DNA of 64,000 nt, from assembly GCA_018806915.1 (NCBI GenBank), contig JAGKQI010000028.1:434001-498000 (forward strand). The letters are read 5' to 3'. Source of the stretch: Phytophthora colocasiae. Its lineage: Eukaryota; Oomycota; Peronosporomycetes; Peronosporales; Peronosporaceae. Below, piece after piece: positions 11,572 to 22,290 of the stretch (position 1 is the first letter of the stretch; each line of letters starts with the position of its first letter). A model generated the notes under the pieces. That model was not told where the DNA came from, ran no database searches, and saw nothing but the letters and a program-made list of their open reading frames with translations. Both the position numbers and the translations under genes were made by a program.

Positions 11572-14500
11572 GTGACCATCAAGGACTGCTACCCGATGCC
11601 GCTCATCGACGACATCTTGGATGTGCTCGGGAACGCCAAACTATTCTCTACTATGGATATTGCTTCAGGCTACTGGAACGTGCCCATGGCCAGAGGAAGT
11701 GTGGGGAAGACGGCGTTCACTTGCAAGTTCGGACTGTACGAGTGGCTGGTGATGCCCTTCGGACTGTGTAACGCAGTACCTGCCTTCGAGAGACTTATGG
11801 AGAGTGTACTGGTTGACTTGAAGTGGCGGACCGGTCTAGTCTACTTGGATGACTGCGTCGTATTTAGTGAGGACTTCCCTACTCATCTGGTTCGCCGGAG
11901 GCAAGTGCTCGAACGGTTCAGGACCGCAGGGTTCAAGCTCAAGATGAAGAAGTGCAAGTGGGGTTGAGACCAAGTGGCTTTCTTTGGTCACATCGTCACC
12001 CCCTCGGGTATACTTCCCAATCCTGAGAAGGTGAAGGCGGTCATGACGGTCGAACGACCGACCGACCTCCGAGGAGTACGTGCCTTTCTGGGGTTGACCA
12101 GCTACTTCCGTAGGTATATCCCAGGGTATGCTGCCATCTCGGCCCCGATCGAGAAGTTGAAGATGAAGGGTGCACCTTTCGTATGGAGCCCCGACTGCGA
12201 GTCCGCGTTCGTACAGTTGAAGCGTAAGCTAGTCGAACCGCCTATCCTGGTCTACCCCGACTTCAACAAGAGGTTCAAGCTGTTCGTCGACTTCTCCAAG
12301 TTGGCTGTAGGAGCTTGTCTCATGCAGGAAGTGGCTGGACGGGATAGGGTAGTAGCCTATGCAAGTAAGCTGCTGGTTGGCTCCGAGAAGAACTGGATCA
12401 ACAAACAAGATGGTACCTCAGAGATCGAGTGCTGGGGAATAGTATGGGCGACTCGTAAGTTTCGGTGCTACCTCGACCGAAGCGAGTTCGACCTCTATAC
12501 AGATCACAAGGCGCTGCTATGGGTGTTCAACGACACCAACCGGACGAGTAATGCCAAGTTGGCTAGGTGGGCGATGGAGTTGTCGCAACTACGCTTCAAG
12601 GTGTACCATCGATCGGGTACATCGAGGGGGCATGTAGATGGTCTGTCGAGGTTGCATGCGTCCACTATCAGTGCGGTTACTATGACTGATCTACTCAACG
12701 AAGCGAACGATGGAGAGGTGGAGCCAGTCCAGGTCGGGGAGTCGACGACTCTTCGGAGAGAAAACCCCGCGACGGATCCAGTTACTGAAGCAGTCGAGAC
12801 TGGTGTTCGAGTCGAGGTCGGGGAGCACTCTCCGGTCGAAGCTTCGAGTGAACCTACTCTAGCCGAGGGAGTAGACGACGGGCTGATGTTCGAGGGGAGT
12901 GGTCGAATCCAGGTCGGGGAGAGGCCGACTGAGGCGACTACTAGGAGAGTTAGTCGACGAGGACCTACTCCACCCGACGACGACCAACTACTCGTGTCTC
13001 CCGTCGACGTGTTTGGACTAGACCAGGCTCGCTTTTTGGAGGAACAGAAGAGAACCCCCTGGATCCTCGCCATGATCGCCTTCCTGGAGAGTGGAGCTTT
13101 GGCTCTAGATGCTCAACTTAGGGCCAAGGTGCTGTCGCTCGCCCCCAACTACACTGTGAAGAACGGAGTACTCATGAGGAAAGTACACTTGAAGGCTCGA
13201 GCTGGACCAGTTAGTTCGTTGGAAGTACCGGTGATACCCATCCAGTACATCTCGACCGTCTTACATCACTGCCATGCCGTCTTCTCCGCCCATGTGGGTG
13301 TGACTAAAACAATGGACCGTGTGCGCAAACATGCCTACTGGCATGGATGGAAGAAGGATGTAGCTGAGTACGTCCGAGAGTGTACTGTGTGTGGGAGTGG
13401 TAAGGGTTACCGACCATGGAGGAACGGTCTCATGCAGAAGATGCCGATCCAAGAGTTGTCTGGACCCTTCTCATTACTGGTAGTAGATGCCGTCGGCCCA
13501 CTGGTGACTACCCCTCGAGGGAACAAGTTCATCTTGGTGTTCGCCGACTACTTCACTCGATGGGTAGAGGCTTTTGCAGTCGAACGACTTGACTCGGTGA
13601 CTTTCGTGGAGACTATGGTGGATGAAGTGATCTCTCGGCATGGAGTACCTGAGAAGCTACTGAGCGACCAGGGATCGAACTTCATCTCTGAACTCGCTCG
13701 TGCGCTGTATGAGACTCTTGGCATCAAGAAGTTATTCGGGGCTGCCTACCACCCCCAAACGCAGGGACTGGTAGAACGCTTCAATGGCACACTACTGGGT
13801 ATGCTGAGGATGTACGTGAGTGAGTCTCAGGATGACTGGGACCGGTACCTACCCCGGGTACTCTTTGCCTACCGGACGTCGTACCACGAAGCTCTCGGCG
13901 ACTCACCCTTCTTCAGTCTGTATGGACGTGATCCAGTACTACCCCTTGATCTAGCCTTCCTGAATACGACTTCTCAGTGGAAGAGCAATGAAGTAGCTGC
14001 TTATCGGCGTCGACTATACCTGTCTCTCAGAGACACCCGTCGACTGGTGGAGCGTCAACTACTGAAGGCTCAAGGTCGACACGGAGAGCGACTACAGGGT
14101 CAACGGGACGTCAAGTTCTCTTAAGGGGACGCCGTCTGGGTCTACCAGTACTTCCGTGCTAGACGAGGTGAGAAGACTTCGCGGAAGTTGGCGTTCTCGT
14201 GGCATGGACCTTACCGAGTGGTCGGAATAGTAGGTGAGAATGCCTATCGAGTCGCTATCCGTACTCACCCCAACCGCGTCGTGACCGTCAACGTGAACCG
14301 ATTGAAACCTTTCCAGGGTCGATGGAGTCGACCCTACCCCTCTGAGATTCCACCTGGTGTTACTACTAACCCTGGAGTAGATGATGATGGTCCGCTGGCT
14401 GAAGAAGACCTACCTAGGACTAGCTATGTGGAGCGACTGGTGATCGGTTCTGAGGAGACAGCGTTCACTGGAGGAGCACTCCCTGTCGTCGACATACTGG

Positions 14501-14718
14501 CCCGGAGACGGAAGGCCGGAGAGCTTCAGTATCTGGTTCTACTAGCGACTTACGAGACTACTTGGTGCCCGTCTACTTCTTTGAGACCAACTTTCGATGT
14601 GCTGATTACTGCTTTTGAGAACACTCGTCGCAAGGAGCAAGGGCTCCCGGAGTTGCGACGAAGTGCTCGACTCGCCGATGCGAACGCTGCGATCGACGAG
14701 GATGAGCTACTCTTCTAA

Positions 14719-15515
14719 CGAATGGGTGGACTGGCCGAGGGGTTAGTACTCTGCTGACTCTGGCCCACCCGAGTACTCTGAGGAGTACTCCCCTCTTTGT
14801 TTTACATATTACTTTTCCTGAATATCCTGAACCGATCGGAGGTTGACTGTCACCTACCCTACGAGACGAAGAACTGCCTGCCTGAACGATGACTCCGATC
14901 GATGAACCTTTACTACTACATATTTTTCGACTACGTGTTAACTAGCCCTGTGGCTAGCCGATGATGTGATGAGCTGAACTTGATGAACCCTGCAAGAATG
15001 AGGACTAGATGCTGAAGATGAAGTACTATGCGTCCGCTTAGATGAACTGAGCCCGATGCCCCTATGTGAAGATGATGACCTGCCGTACCCTACTAGGACA
15101 AATGATGAGACGCAAGAGAGGCTTACTGCAACTACCCTGGCTAGGACGATGACGAAACGCAAGAGGTGACTACTGGAAGTGCTATGGGTCCACCTTCGAG
15201 GTGTAACCCTACCTACGCTATGGAAGTGGACTTTGACTATGACGTGTGACTTGATGACTATTGTGACGACGAGAAGTGAAGCGGGTTGAAAAGGAGTGGA
15301 CCTGGTCGATTAAACTGGATACCGACTATGGCAAGTGACTTGATGACTACTGTGGTGACGAAAAGTGGAGTATGTTGATATGAAGTTAACCCGACTGACT
15401 GGGAAGCAGTACTGAACGAACGTGAAACTATGGAGTTAGACCTCGGGAGCTACTCAAAAGGGCTGACGCATCGATACTACTAGCTACCCTGGAGGCCTAT
15501 CGACTTAGTCTTCCA
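14719..15515. other. Non-coding spacer with repeats between pol and antisense ORF
   Basis: No credible gene is present. The palindrome GAGTACTC occurs twice (14771-14778 and 14783-14790) around a 4-bp loop and could form a hairpin just past the pol stop. Imperfect direct repeats occur at about 15245-15278 and 15340-15375 (GACTTGATGACTA core). Another set sits near 15077-15130 and 15132-15180 (GACGCAAGAG and ACTACCCT motifs). As the 3' ends of pol (+) and the antisense ORF (-) converge here, it may hold termination signals for both. Confidence 0.6.
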
Positions 15516-17327
15516 CTAAGTCGACGCTGGAGCGGCCGGTCTGTCCTCATCCGAGCCGTCTTCCTCTTCTTCTTCCTCTTCCTCCTCCTCCTCGCTGACC
15601 TGATCCGAGTCGTCGTCCCCACTGTTGCTGATGGTCGCTGCGATCTCAGCAGTGTAGGTACCGTCGGGACGCCTGATTGGAGTCCAACCGGCTGTCTTCA
15701 TCTCTTTCGGTGATACTGGTGGTACGGCCCTCGGTCGGTATACCCGCTGCTTAAGTCGAACGGCGATACCGTCAGCCAACTGCTCGATTCTCTTGTTCTC
15801 CAGTAACTTGGCCCAGACCCCCTTGGTAGTATCACCCAACCACCACGCGTGCCAAGGATTCAGATTCTTGACGATGTCCAACCGGACCAGAGCCAGTGCC
15901 TCATCCCCCAACCTAAGGTCGACACTCTTTTCTGGGTCGAGGGCTTCAGTGTACACGAGCAGCTCTGTGATGTTCTTGAAACCACCCTGGTCCAGCTGGA
16001 AGGACTTCAGTGCGTTCTGGACTCGAGCAGTATACTCCGACCGGTCTTGAATATAGAGTACTCCCAAGTTCTGGATGGTCGGACCAACGTACGTCTTGGC
16101 TGACGGCGAGTTCCTGTTGGGTTGACCCCCGAACCACATTAGGAGTCGGTCCCCGTCCACACTCTCGAAACGCTTCAAGAAGTCGTAGTACCCCCAAGTC
16201 TCGATGCACAAACTCAGGAAGCGAAGGCGCTCCTTACTAGCTGCTTGTTGACCTTGACGCCGGGAATTCCGCTGGTAGTTCACTTTCAACGGCGCATTGA
16301 GCTGCCAGTCGAAGAAGTGACTACGGTGAGCCATCCAGAACCGCCAGTGAGCCACATGTAGATTGGGGTACTCCTCTGGGTCGTACCACACCTTCGAACC
16401 TATCCAGGGGTACACTAACTCGTACGGCGGCCGGTGCATGTTCGCAGCCTTGCGGTAGATGGCTTCGATGTCCTGGACGACTTGAACCGCTGTGTTGTCT
16501 GCGAGTGGATGGGGGTTGAAATCCGTCTCCCCTTGGGTGCTTGCCCCTGACTTTCCCAACTCGAGTAGTGCCGTGTGCACTGCCGAATCCTTGTGCGACT
16601 TAGATGCCTTGGGCGTCGTCAAGTCTACCACCGGCCCCGGAGTAGACGTCGTCGACTTCGCTGGACTGGACGGCGCCCTCTTCGACTTCCCGGGTTTCTT
16701 CGAAGTGGCTGCTTTAGGAGTACTACCTGGAGTCGATGAAGACTTAGCTGACTTAAACTTTTTCTTCGGGGGCTCGGAGCTGATCTCTGGTTCGGTCAAG
16801 TTCTGGGTGTCTGAGAAGCGTGAATGCACGTACGCGTGTGGAGCCTCCTGCTGCAAGGACGGCTTGGGGAGTAAGTTGATGGGTGCAGTGAAGGCTTGGT
16901 CGACGTCTGGATCATCATCCAGGAGAGCTTGGACAAGCTGGTCCAACACATACAATCCGCTGGAGTCGCGATTCACGGAGAGCTTCTCCCTCATTGCGCT
17001 CCAGAACTTCCGCTGAGCCTGCTTCTCGAGACGCAAGTCCTGCTTCGACTCGTGCGACGATACGAGCGCGGTAATCTGCGCCACTAGATCGGCGGAGGCA
17101 CCCGGCGTAGTTGGAGGAGGCCCAACAGCAGGAGATGGCCCTAGTCAGGAGGTCCGGCGGCAGGGGAGGGCGCTCGGGAATGATGGCTGCGGCCCATGAG
17201 TACTGGGGGTTGGCTTGTGCTGTCTGTGGCGATTTGGAGAATGAGCTTCTTTACCCAACGAGCGGAGTGGCGACAGGGGAGGGCGCATCGGTGATGGACC
17301 TGGCTTGTCGGGACGCGGTCCGCCCAT
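15516..17327 (-). CDS. Antisense ORF protein of the 14.3-kb Gypsy element (function unknown)
   Basis: A 522-codon minus-strand frame (15516-17084) lies between pol and the 3' LTR, opposite to gag-pol. The same frame is open further upstream to an ATG at 17325-17327, apart from one TGA at 17145-17147. That TGA would be CGA with one change, so the full protein may have been about 600 residues. It starts Pro-rich, has a Lys-rich nuclear-localisation-like patch (PPKKKFKSAK), a Ser/Pro/Lys linker, and a globular Trp-rich domain (about 16500-15750, with YPWIGSKVWYDPEEYPN and HWRFWMAHRSHFFDW). It ends in a run of Glu/Asp. I recognise no family. It is not gag, pol, envelope or transposase by any motif I can see. 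Codons favour C/G third bases like nearby coding sequence, which supports real coding. Confidence 0.7.
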
Positions 17328-17644
17328 TTCTTCTAAAAATCCTGGAAATCTGTCCGTGGGACTATCGACCGTTGGTCGAAATCGTGTCTATTTGGGTGAA
17401 GTGCATTTCTGAGAAACGTCCCTACGGAGTATGAGCGAGTCTCCTTCCAACGGTTCCTCCTACGAGTCGAACTACTTCCAACTCCGAAGTAGACGATTCA
17501 TTCTACAATCTGCGGTCGTCTGACTAGTCTACTCTTCGAACCCCTTCCCGGGCCTACCGACCGTCATCTACTCCTGTCCGACGGACCGGTCTACTTCTCG
17601 AGCATCTACTTTTCGACTACACCTCTGGGTACGCCGGCGGTACT

Positions 17645-18911
17645 ATGGTCGACCCGCTCTCGCCTGCGTGGGAACAGTACGTACGTCTAGAACTACTTCC
17701 CGTCTACTTCGGTACGGTGATCGTCTGGGTGATGACATCGGCTATACGAGGAGTAGTCTGGTCGTTAGTCCGGCAAGCATGGATGGTCGTGAGTATGAAC
17801 TACAGTTTACTGTTCGGGTTCGCCAGTCGCTACCAGGAGGTACTCCGTGATCCAGAGCTCAACCTACTCCGTGGACCGTCGTACATCTTCGCCTTGTGGA
17901 ACGCTTTCTTCGCCGTACCCGTGCAAGTCCTCGAAGGTGGTGAAGCGTACGGACAATACGGTCTCGTGCTGAGAAGTTGGTGGACGGCTGCATTGATCAC
18001 CTAACCTGGGGTTACGAACTGGTGCGGCCTACCTGGCGTATGTGAAGGCTACTTGTGATGCTGGAGCTACTGTGTGGCACCGAGTAGTGGCCGTCTTGAA
18101 AGGCCTCTGTTGGACCGGTCTACTGCGTATGTCGCTGATGATCCACTTCCCCATGGCCATATTCGACCTACTCGAGTTTCTGACGTTTGGCACTACTGGG
18201 CTGGTGATCACTCTGACCCTAGTCAATCTACTCTGCTACCTGACTGTGGAGACTATCTGCGTTGCCTACGCGTCCGTCGTTGTCGTCGTGGTTGGGATCG
18301 CGACCCACTGTTGGCGTTTCACCGATGAGCAAGGTCGCCTCCGGAACGCTGCACCTGGTGCTGTCGTGCATAGTGCTCTCAGGTCCGTCCGTCGCAAGGT
18401 CGACGAGTGCAACCAGCGCGAAGCAGCCTGCTTGTCGAGTCTGCGTGAGGTTGAGCCTACCCCTAGAAGGAACCTACGTCTACGTCGAAGCTACCCTACT
18501 GCTAAAGTGACTACCGCTACCCTACCGATGGATCCTGTCACTACTACGAAGTACCCTGCTCCGGCCGCTCCTACCTCTGACGTAAGACCCCCCTCGACTT
18601 CGTGCCCTGCTGCTCCTACGACGGCGTCGACTTCGACCATGACCTCTCGCACTACAGCTGATCTACCTACTACTACCTGCGTGGATATTACTGCCCTAGA
18701 CGACGACTATATCACCCTGACTGAGGAAGAACTCCGCGTGGTCAAGTGCCTCCGGGACATGGAACGCGACCGGGTTGCGCGAGGGCGCCCAACATTAGAT
18801 CGGGGAGTTTGTCCCGTACCCGGGAATATAGTGTGTGAACCAGCACCGGGCGCGCACTATGTCCTGAGGCCTTGCCCAACGTCGTCCACGGTCCATGGCC
18901 AGATGGCCTAG
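17645..18911 (+). pseudogene. Multi-pass membrane protein ORF of the 14.3-kb Gypsy element
   Basis: An ATG at 17645 opens a frame rich in hydrophobic segments (about 17690-17760, 17800-17850, 17880-17930 and 17960-18003) that stops at 18002-18004. A second frame open from about 17997 to 18911 continues with further hydrophobic stretches (about 18100-18160, 18170-18300). These are followed by a Thr/Pro/Ser-rich tail. One extra base near 18002 explains the split. The tail runs across the 3' LTR boundary and stops inside the LTR at 18909-18911. Position after pol suggests an envelope-like slot, but there is no signal peptide, furin site or single-pass layout typical of class I envelopes. Function is unknown. 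Confidence 0.6.
18799..18809 (+). promoter_or_regulatory. Candidate polypurine tract
   Basis: The short purine-rich run ATCGGGGAG lies directly before the 3' LTR start, where plus-strand priming occurs in LTR retrotransposons. It is short, so the call rests on position. Confidence 0.5.
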
Positions 18912-19212
18912 AGGTCCAGTTTGGAGGTACTTCCCATCTACTACCTGCCTCGTCTACTATCATACCTTCGTCAGTGGCGTGAGAGGACGGATGTCAGGCC
19001 TAGTCTCAGTGCCCTTCTACTTCGGAGGTGTGTCATCCCTACAAGTCCTGGTCAAGACCTTCCTGAAATCTAGTCAGTCGTGTATCTATCAAGTTAAGAA
19101 CAACCAAAAACAAGAAGAAAGAAGTTTGCATTTTAGGTATTCCTTAAGCTCCCCGCCCAGACCTACTCGCTAACAGTCCGCAACTACTCGACCCTTAACC
19201 AGGTATACGACA
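18810..19212 (+). repeat. 3' LTR of the 14.3-kb Gypsy element
   Basis: This 403-bp copy of the LTR at 4946-5359 lacks 11 bp and has about four substitutions. The target repeat ACTA follows at 19213-19216. The membrane-protein ORF of the element reads about 100 bp into it. Confidence 0.93.
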
Positions 19213-19216
19213 ACTA

Positions 19217-19531
19217 GGCTTGGAGGGGCAGTGTAGTGCAGCCAAGGCATGCATGCATCATACAGCCAGCACCAGCTACACTTGCAGGAAGATGATAACG
19301 CGAGTAGTGTTGACATCGATTAGCATTTCGACAATGGTGATTGCATAACGACATTCGTGTTGACACGCGTCGTGTCCAACCAAATGGACCAAGGGCGCAC
19401 TCGTAGAATACTGTAGGAAGTAGAGTATTCCTGTCACTTTGCTATTTACTTGCAATACACCAAGGCAACCTTCCTGGGAGCTCCGCCAGCTCCCCCATCG
19501 TGTGTGTTTCTCGTTTCCGCGATACACCACA
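19217..19531 (+). mobile_element. Right-hand remainder of the nested-into chromovirus
   Basis: Because the 14.3-kb element is bounded by ACTA repeats, this sequence was contiguous with 4649-4945 before insertion. It carries no credible gene. It ends at 19531, where host sequence identical to 33631 onward begins. I infer that it is 3' non-coding or LTR sequence of the truncated chromovirus, but no partner LTR is in the window. Confidence 0.55.
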
Positions 19532-19561
19532 ACAAACCCTTTGTCACCTTGCCTTCTCTTC

Positions 19562-19877
19562 TGTGGCGGGGGTCACACAGCACTTCACACAGAGGAAGGC
19601 TTGGAGTATACAAACTCCTAGTGAACGGCAGTTCACTCGGTCCCCAAAGACTTGGGGAGACTAACTAAAGATTAGGTAGATTTAAGACTGAATATATTAT
19701 AGATACTTGTTAGCTTGGCCTGCAATACAAACTAAAAGATATCTATAGTGTAACCTATATAGAAGGTGATAGGTGGCTGCGGAGCCACCTGCCACGTGTC
19801 ACCATGATGTGTGACACACCAAATGTATCCACTTCGGAAGAGTGACTAAAGTCACTCTTCAATGTAACCCCGTTACA
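19562..19877 (-). repeat. 3' LTR (element orientation) of the 8.3-kb chromovirus
   Basis: This is a 316-bp direct repeat of 27540-27855 with two substitutions. On the minus strand it starts with the palindrome TGTAACGGGGTTACA, followed by a longer inverted repeat with arms GAAGAGTGACT and AGTCACTCTTC (19838-19861). Its left end in plus orientation is TGTGGCGGGGG. Confidence 0.95.
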
Positions 19878-19891
19878 TCCTCCCCCACTTA
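19878..19891 (-). promoter_or_regulatory. Polypurine tract of the 8.3-kb chromovirus
   Basis: On the minus strand AAGTGGGGGAGGA directly precedes the 3' LTR, a clear polypurine tract that fixes the element's orientation. Confidence 0.8.
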
Positions 19892-20059
19892 GATTCGACT
19901 CTCGTCCAATCAGAGAAGAGAGAAAATCCCTTTCACATTTCTCTCTTCAATGTCGAAATCGATCGACCTGCCGCCAGCTCTTATCGCTGCGGCTTCTGCT
20001 CTCACAGAGCACAGGGCGCACTGCCAACGCGTACCAGGCTTCCTTGGAAGCCCAGCAAC

Positions 20060-22290
20060 ATGTCTGCAAAGGGTGCAAACCCAGACGCGCAAGCGTCTTC
20101 ACGGAAGAAGGCTGCAAAGCCAACTTCCAAGCCAGCCAAGCCTCGCGGCAAGGCTTCGGCACTTCATGAGGCCACCGATGTGGCCTCCAGGGCTCTTAGC
20201 TCGCCCAGCGGCACTGCTGCGACGGCTAGCCCTAGCCAAAGGCGCAGTAGGTCTCCGTCCCTACCGCCTGATACTCGACCGAATCCTCGGTTCGAGTATA
20301 GGGACCATAGTCCCGGTTCCTGGAGTCCTTCCGAACAGGAAGCGACTCTTGTCATCTACTCGGGCGAAGAGGCGACAACGGCGACGCCGAGGGCAAGCCT
20401 GCGGCGGGTGCTCCGACCACGGAGGAGCACCATGGAGACAAGGACACCGCGTCCAAGTCTCCCGACAACACCAGCGGCCGTGGTGGCGACACTACGCCAC
20501 CACCTGTCAGACATCTGACACTTGCTGAAGGGCGCGAACGCGCCCGGGCCATTCTGGCAGAGGAGAAGGTGCCCAGCACCAACTCCAAGAAGCGTCATGC
20601 TTCACAGTCTCCTCGTCAAGACATGACAAGGAGAAGGGAGCTCGAAGAGATCTTCGGCCCCGACGACGTCGACGATGACGACGCCGATGAGGAGGAGGGG
20701 CTCATCCGCGAGCCCCAAGAGATCACTAACGATCTCGATGAGCAGCAAGAGCTCTTTCAGGCTGCTCAACAGCCAATGCGCACCGCACCAACGGTCGCAC
20801 GTGAGTCTCATCAACACGATGAGGACTCTGCCCACCAGCGGGGCTACTACCCGCCCGATCAAGGCTCGGGAGCTGCTGCGTATCTCGAGCAGCTCCAGGA
20901 CCCGCGTCCTCTCATAGGGGGCCATACCTCCAAAGGCGCCTATGAGCGGGCCTTGGTTCAGAAAGAACCTCTCTTTCAAGGCAACCTCTCTGTTGCCAGG
21001 TGCGTGCTTCTAGCACAGCACCGAATTCCTCTCAAGGAATTCACCTCGCTTCGCAAGAAGCCTGAGACTAAGGGTGGTCTCAAGCCCACATGGGGTTACC
21101 CATGGGTTCTCCCAGAGAACACTGCGTCGTGGGTCGACGCTGAGGACCTCTTTTGGCAATGGGTCCGGTTGACAGTGAAGTCAACCCAGGAGTACAACAA
21201 ACTCCGTGACGAAGATCACCTGGAGGACATCCTCCGCCTCCGGGACCTTCGTGTCCAGTTTGCCCACCTCGTAGGCAAACGTCAGCTCCATCATCAGATG
21301 GAGCGACTGAGAACTGAGTCTCAGTCCAGCGCTCACAATGAGCGCGGGTATGGAACACATACACCTGTGTTCCAACCCCGTTCAGCGGCTAAGAAGCCGC
21401 GGATTACTTACGAGGCAGCCGACGTGCCTCTTCCCAGCACGCGACAGCCTTCGGGCAGTCAACCTGGAGCCGCTCAATCGGCTCCCAGGTACTCTGCGAC
21501 GCAGGGTACCCGCGCCACTTCACTCGGAGCTGGCGCTTCCCACCGCGACGCCGCTCCTGGAGAACCCGCTCCACATGGTAGTGGCGTTCTCCGTTCCGGT
21601 CAAGCAAGGCCGGAGGAGGCCTCGCCCGACTGCTCTTTCGAGCCGTCCCCGACGTTGGGGACTCAGAGGCCTTCGACTGGGCCTCTCGGCCAACTTGTTG
21701 CTCAGCAACAGGAGGAGATCCGCCTCCTCCGAACGCGTATCCTTGTGCTTGAGGTTGCCCTTGGCCTTGGGCATGGCGGTCAGGCTGCCTCTGCAGCCGG
21801 CCAGCCTGGTGTCGTGCGCCAGTTGGAAGACCTGCGTCTCGCGATGCAGGGTCTTCATGGTCGTGTAGACCGTAGTGCCTCTTCGCGGGCACTTGACTCC
21901 CTCCGTCAAGAGGTCTACGACCTTCAGGCGACGATGTCTCGCCGGGAGTCGCAACCGTACGCGTACTCCCCGTTGTCGCGCGACTCGCGCCTAGGGGTCT
22001 ACTCACTTGGCCCCTCGGTGTTTCCACACCGCTCGTACCTTCCACCGGGGTACGGCTTCGCCCCTGGGAGTCACCAAACTCCCTATTACCTGGGGCGCTC
22101 TGCGCCTGACGCTCAACCTCGCGTCGAGGAGGTTCACTCTCCTCCTCGCGGCCGCCTTCAACCTCTTGAGGGGCCGCATGACCCTGAGGTCATGGTACCG
22201 CTTCAGACGACCCACATAAAACGTCAGGTGGGTCGTCATCGACAGGCAAGTCGATCGTGTAGGCAGCGCCGTGCCTACTCAGGACCTTAA
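20060..22290 (+). CDS. Antisense ORF protein of the 8.3-kb chromovirus (function unknown)
   Basis: On the strand opposite to gag-pol, an ATG at 20060 opens a basic, Ala/Lys/Ser/Pro-rich frame that is open to 20518. From about 20360 the sequence looks coding in another frame that stays open to 22290, with 573 codons from the ATG at 20569. One indel or a splice near 20360 would join them into a protein of about 740 residues. Features are an acidic patch (DDVDDDDADEEEG), a Trp-rich globular stretch near 21060-21310 (GYPWVLPENTASW, LFWQWVRLT), a basic patch (AAKKPRI) and a predicted coiled coil near 21690-21950. C/G-ending codons dominate. Its C-terminal part overlaps the minus-strand chromodomain and integrase end. 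I recognise no family. Confidence 0.68.

Larger units (their letters stand above)
8131..14718 (+). pseudogene. Pol polyprotein: protease, RT, RNase H, integrase, chromodomain-like
   Basis: One reading frame spans the whole region. An unusually long acidic N-terminal part (about 700 residues, with tandem repeats and two CxxC pairs near 9770 and 9990) precedes the aspartic protease (ILIDSGAVVSLID, about 10327-10365; VILGTDSL). RT motifs include SPWASPVLMIRKPDGG, FCIDYRRLNA, VMPFGLCNAV and YLDDCVVFSED. RNase H has FKLFVDFSKLAVGA and DLYTDHKALL. Integrase has the HHCC finger (13260-13395) and the D-D-E core (LLVVDAVGPL, LLSDQGSNF, GLVERFNGTL). A degenerate chromodomain-like segment lies near 14480-14640. 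Breaks are an in-frame 126-bp insertion with a stop (11446-11571), TGA at 11965-11967 and TAA at 14122-14124. Confidence 0.88.
4946..19212 (+). mobile_element. 14.3-kb Ty3/Gypsy element with antisense and membrane-protein ORFs
   Basis: The element is bounded by two LTRs that begin TGTCCC and end GACA, with 4-bp flanking repeats ACTA at 4942-4945 and 19213-19216. It contains gag, a long pol in one frame, an antisense ORF and a sense membrane-protein ORF, so it is unusually large for a Gypsy element. The LTRs differ by an 11-bp indel and about four substitutions, so insertion is young. Even so, gag and pol carry several in-frame stops, a frameshift and a 126-bp insertion, so this copy is not coding-competent. 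It is nested in the truncated chromovirus. Several stops would each need only one C-to-T change on the coding strand. Confidence 0.92.

Noticed and set aside
14722..14772. tRNA-like fold just after pol
   Set aside because: GGGTGG and CCACCC can pair, but there are no A/B boxes or cloverleaf arms; it is better described as a hairpin near the transcript end.
17111..17434. Plus-strand frame of about 107 codons upstream of the membrane ORF
   Set aside because: It begins without a clear ATG context and overlaps the upstream extension of the antisense ORF. It could be a leader exon, but nothing supports it.
17645..18911. Calling the membrane ORF a classical envelope gene
   Set aside because: Several hydrophobic segments, no signal peptide, no cleavage site and no fusion-peptide layout, so only the position is envelope-like.
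20164..21364. Long minus-strand frames across the antisense ORF of the 8.3-kb element
   Set aside because: They show no domain and are shadows of the plus-strand coding frame; only the chromodomain part (21404 onward) is supported.
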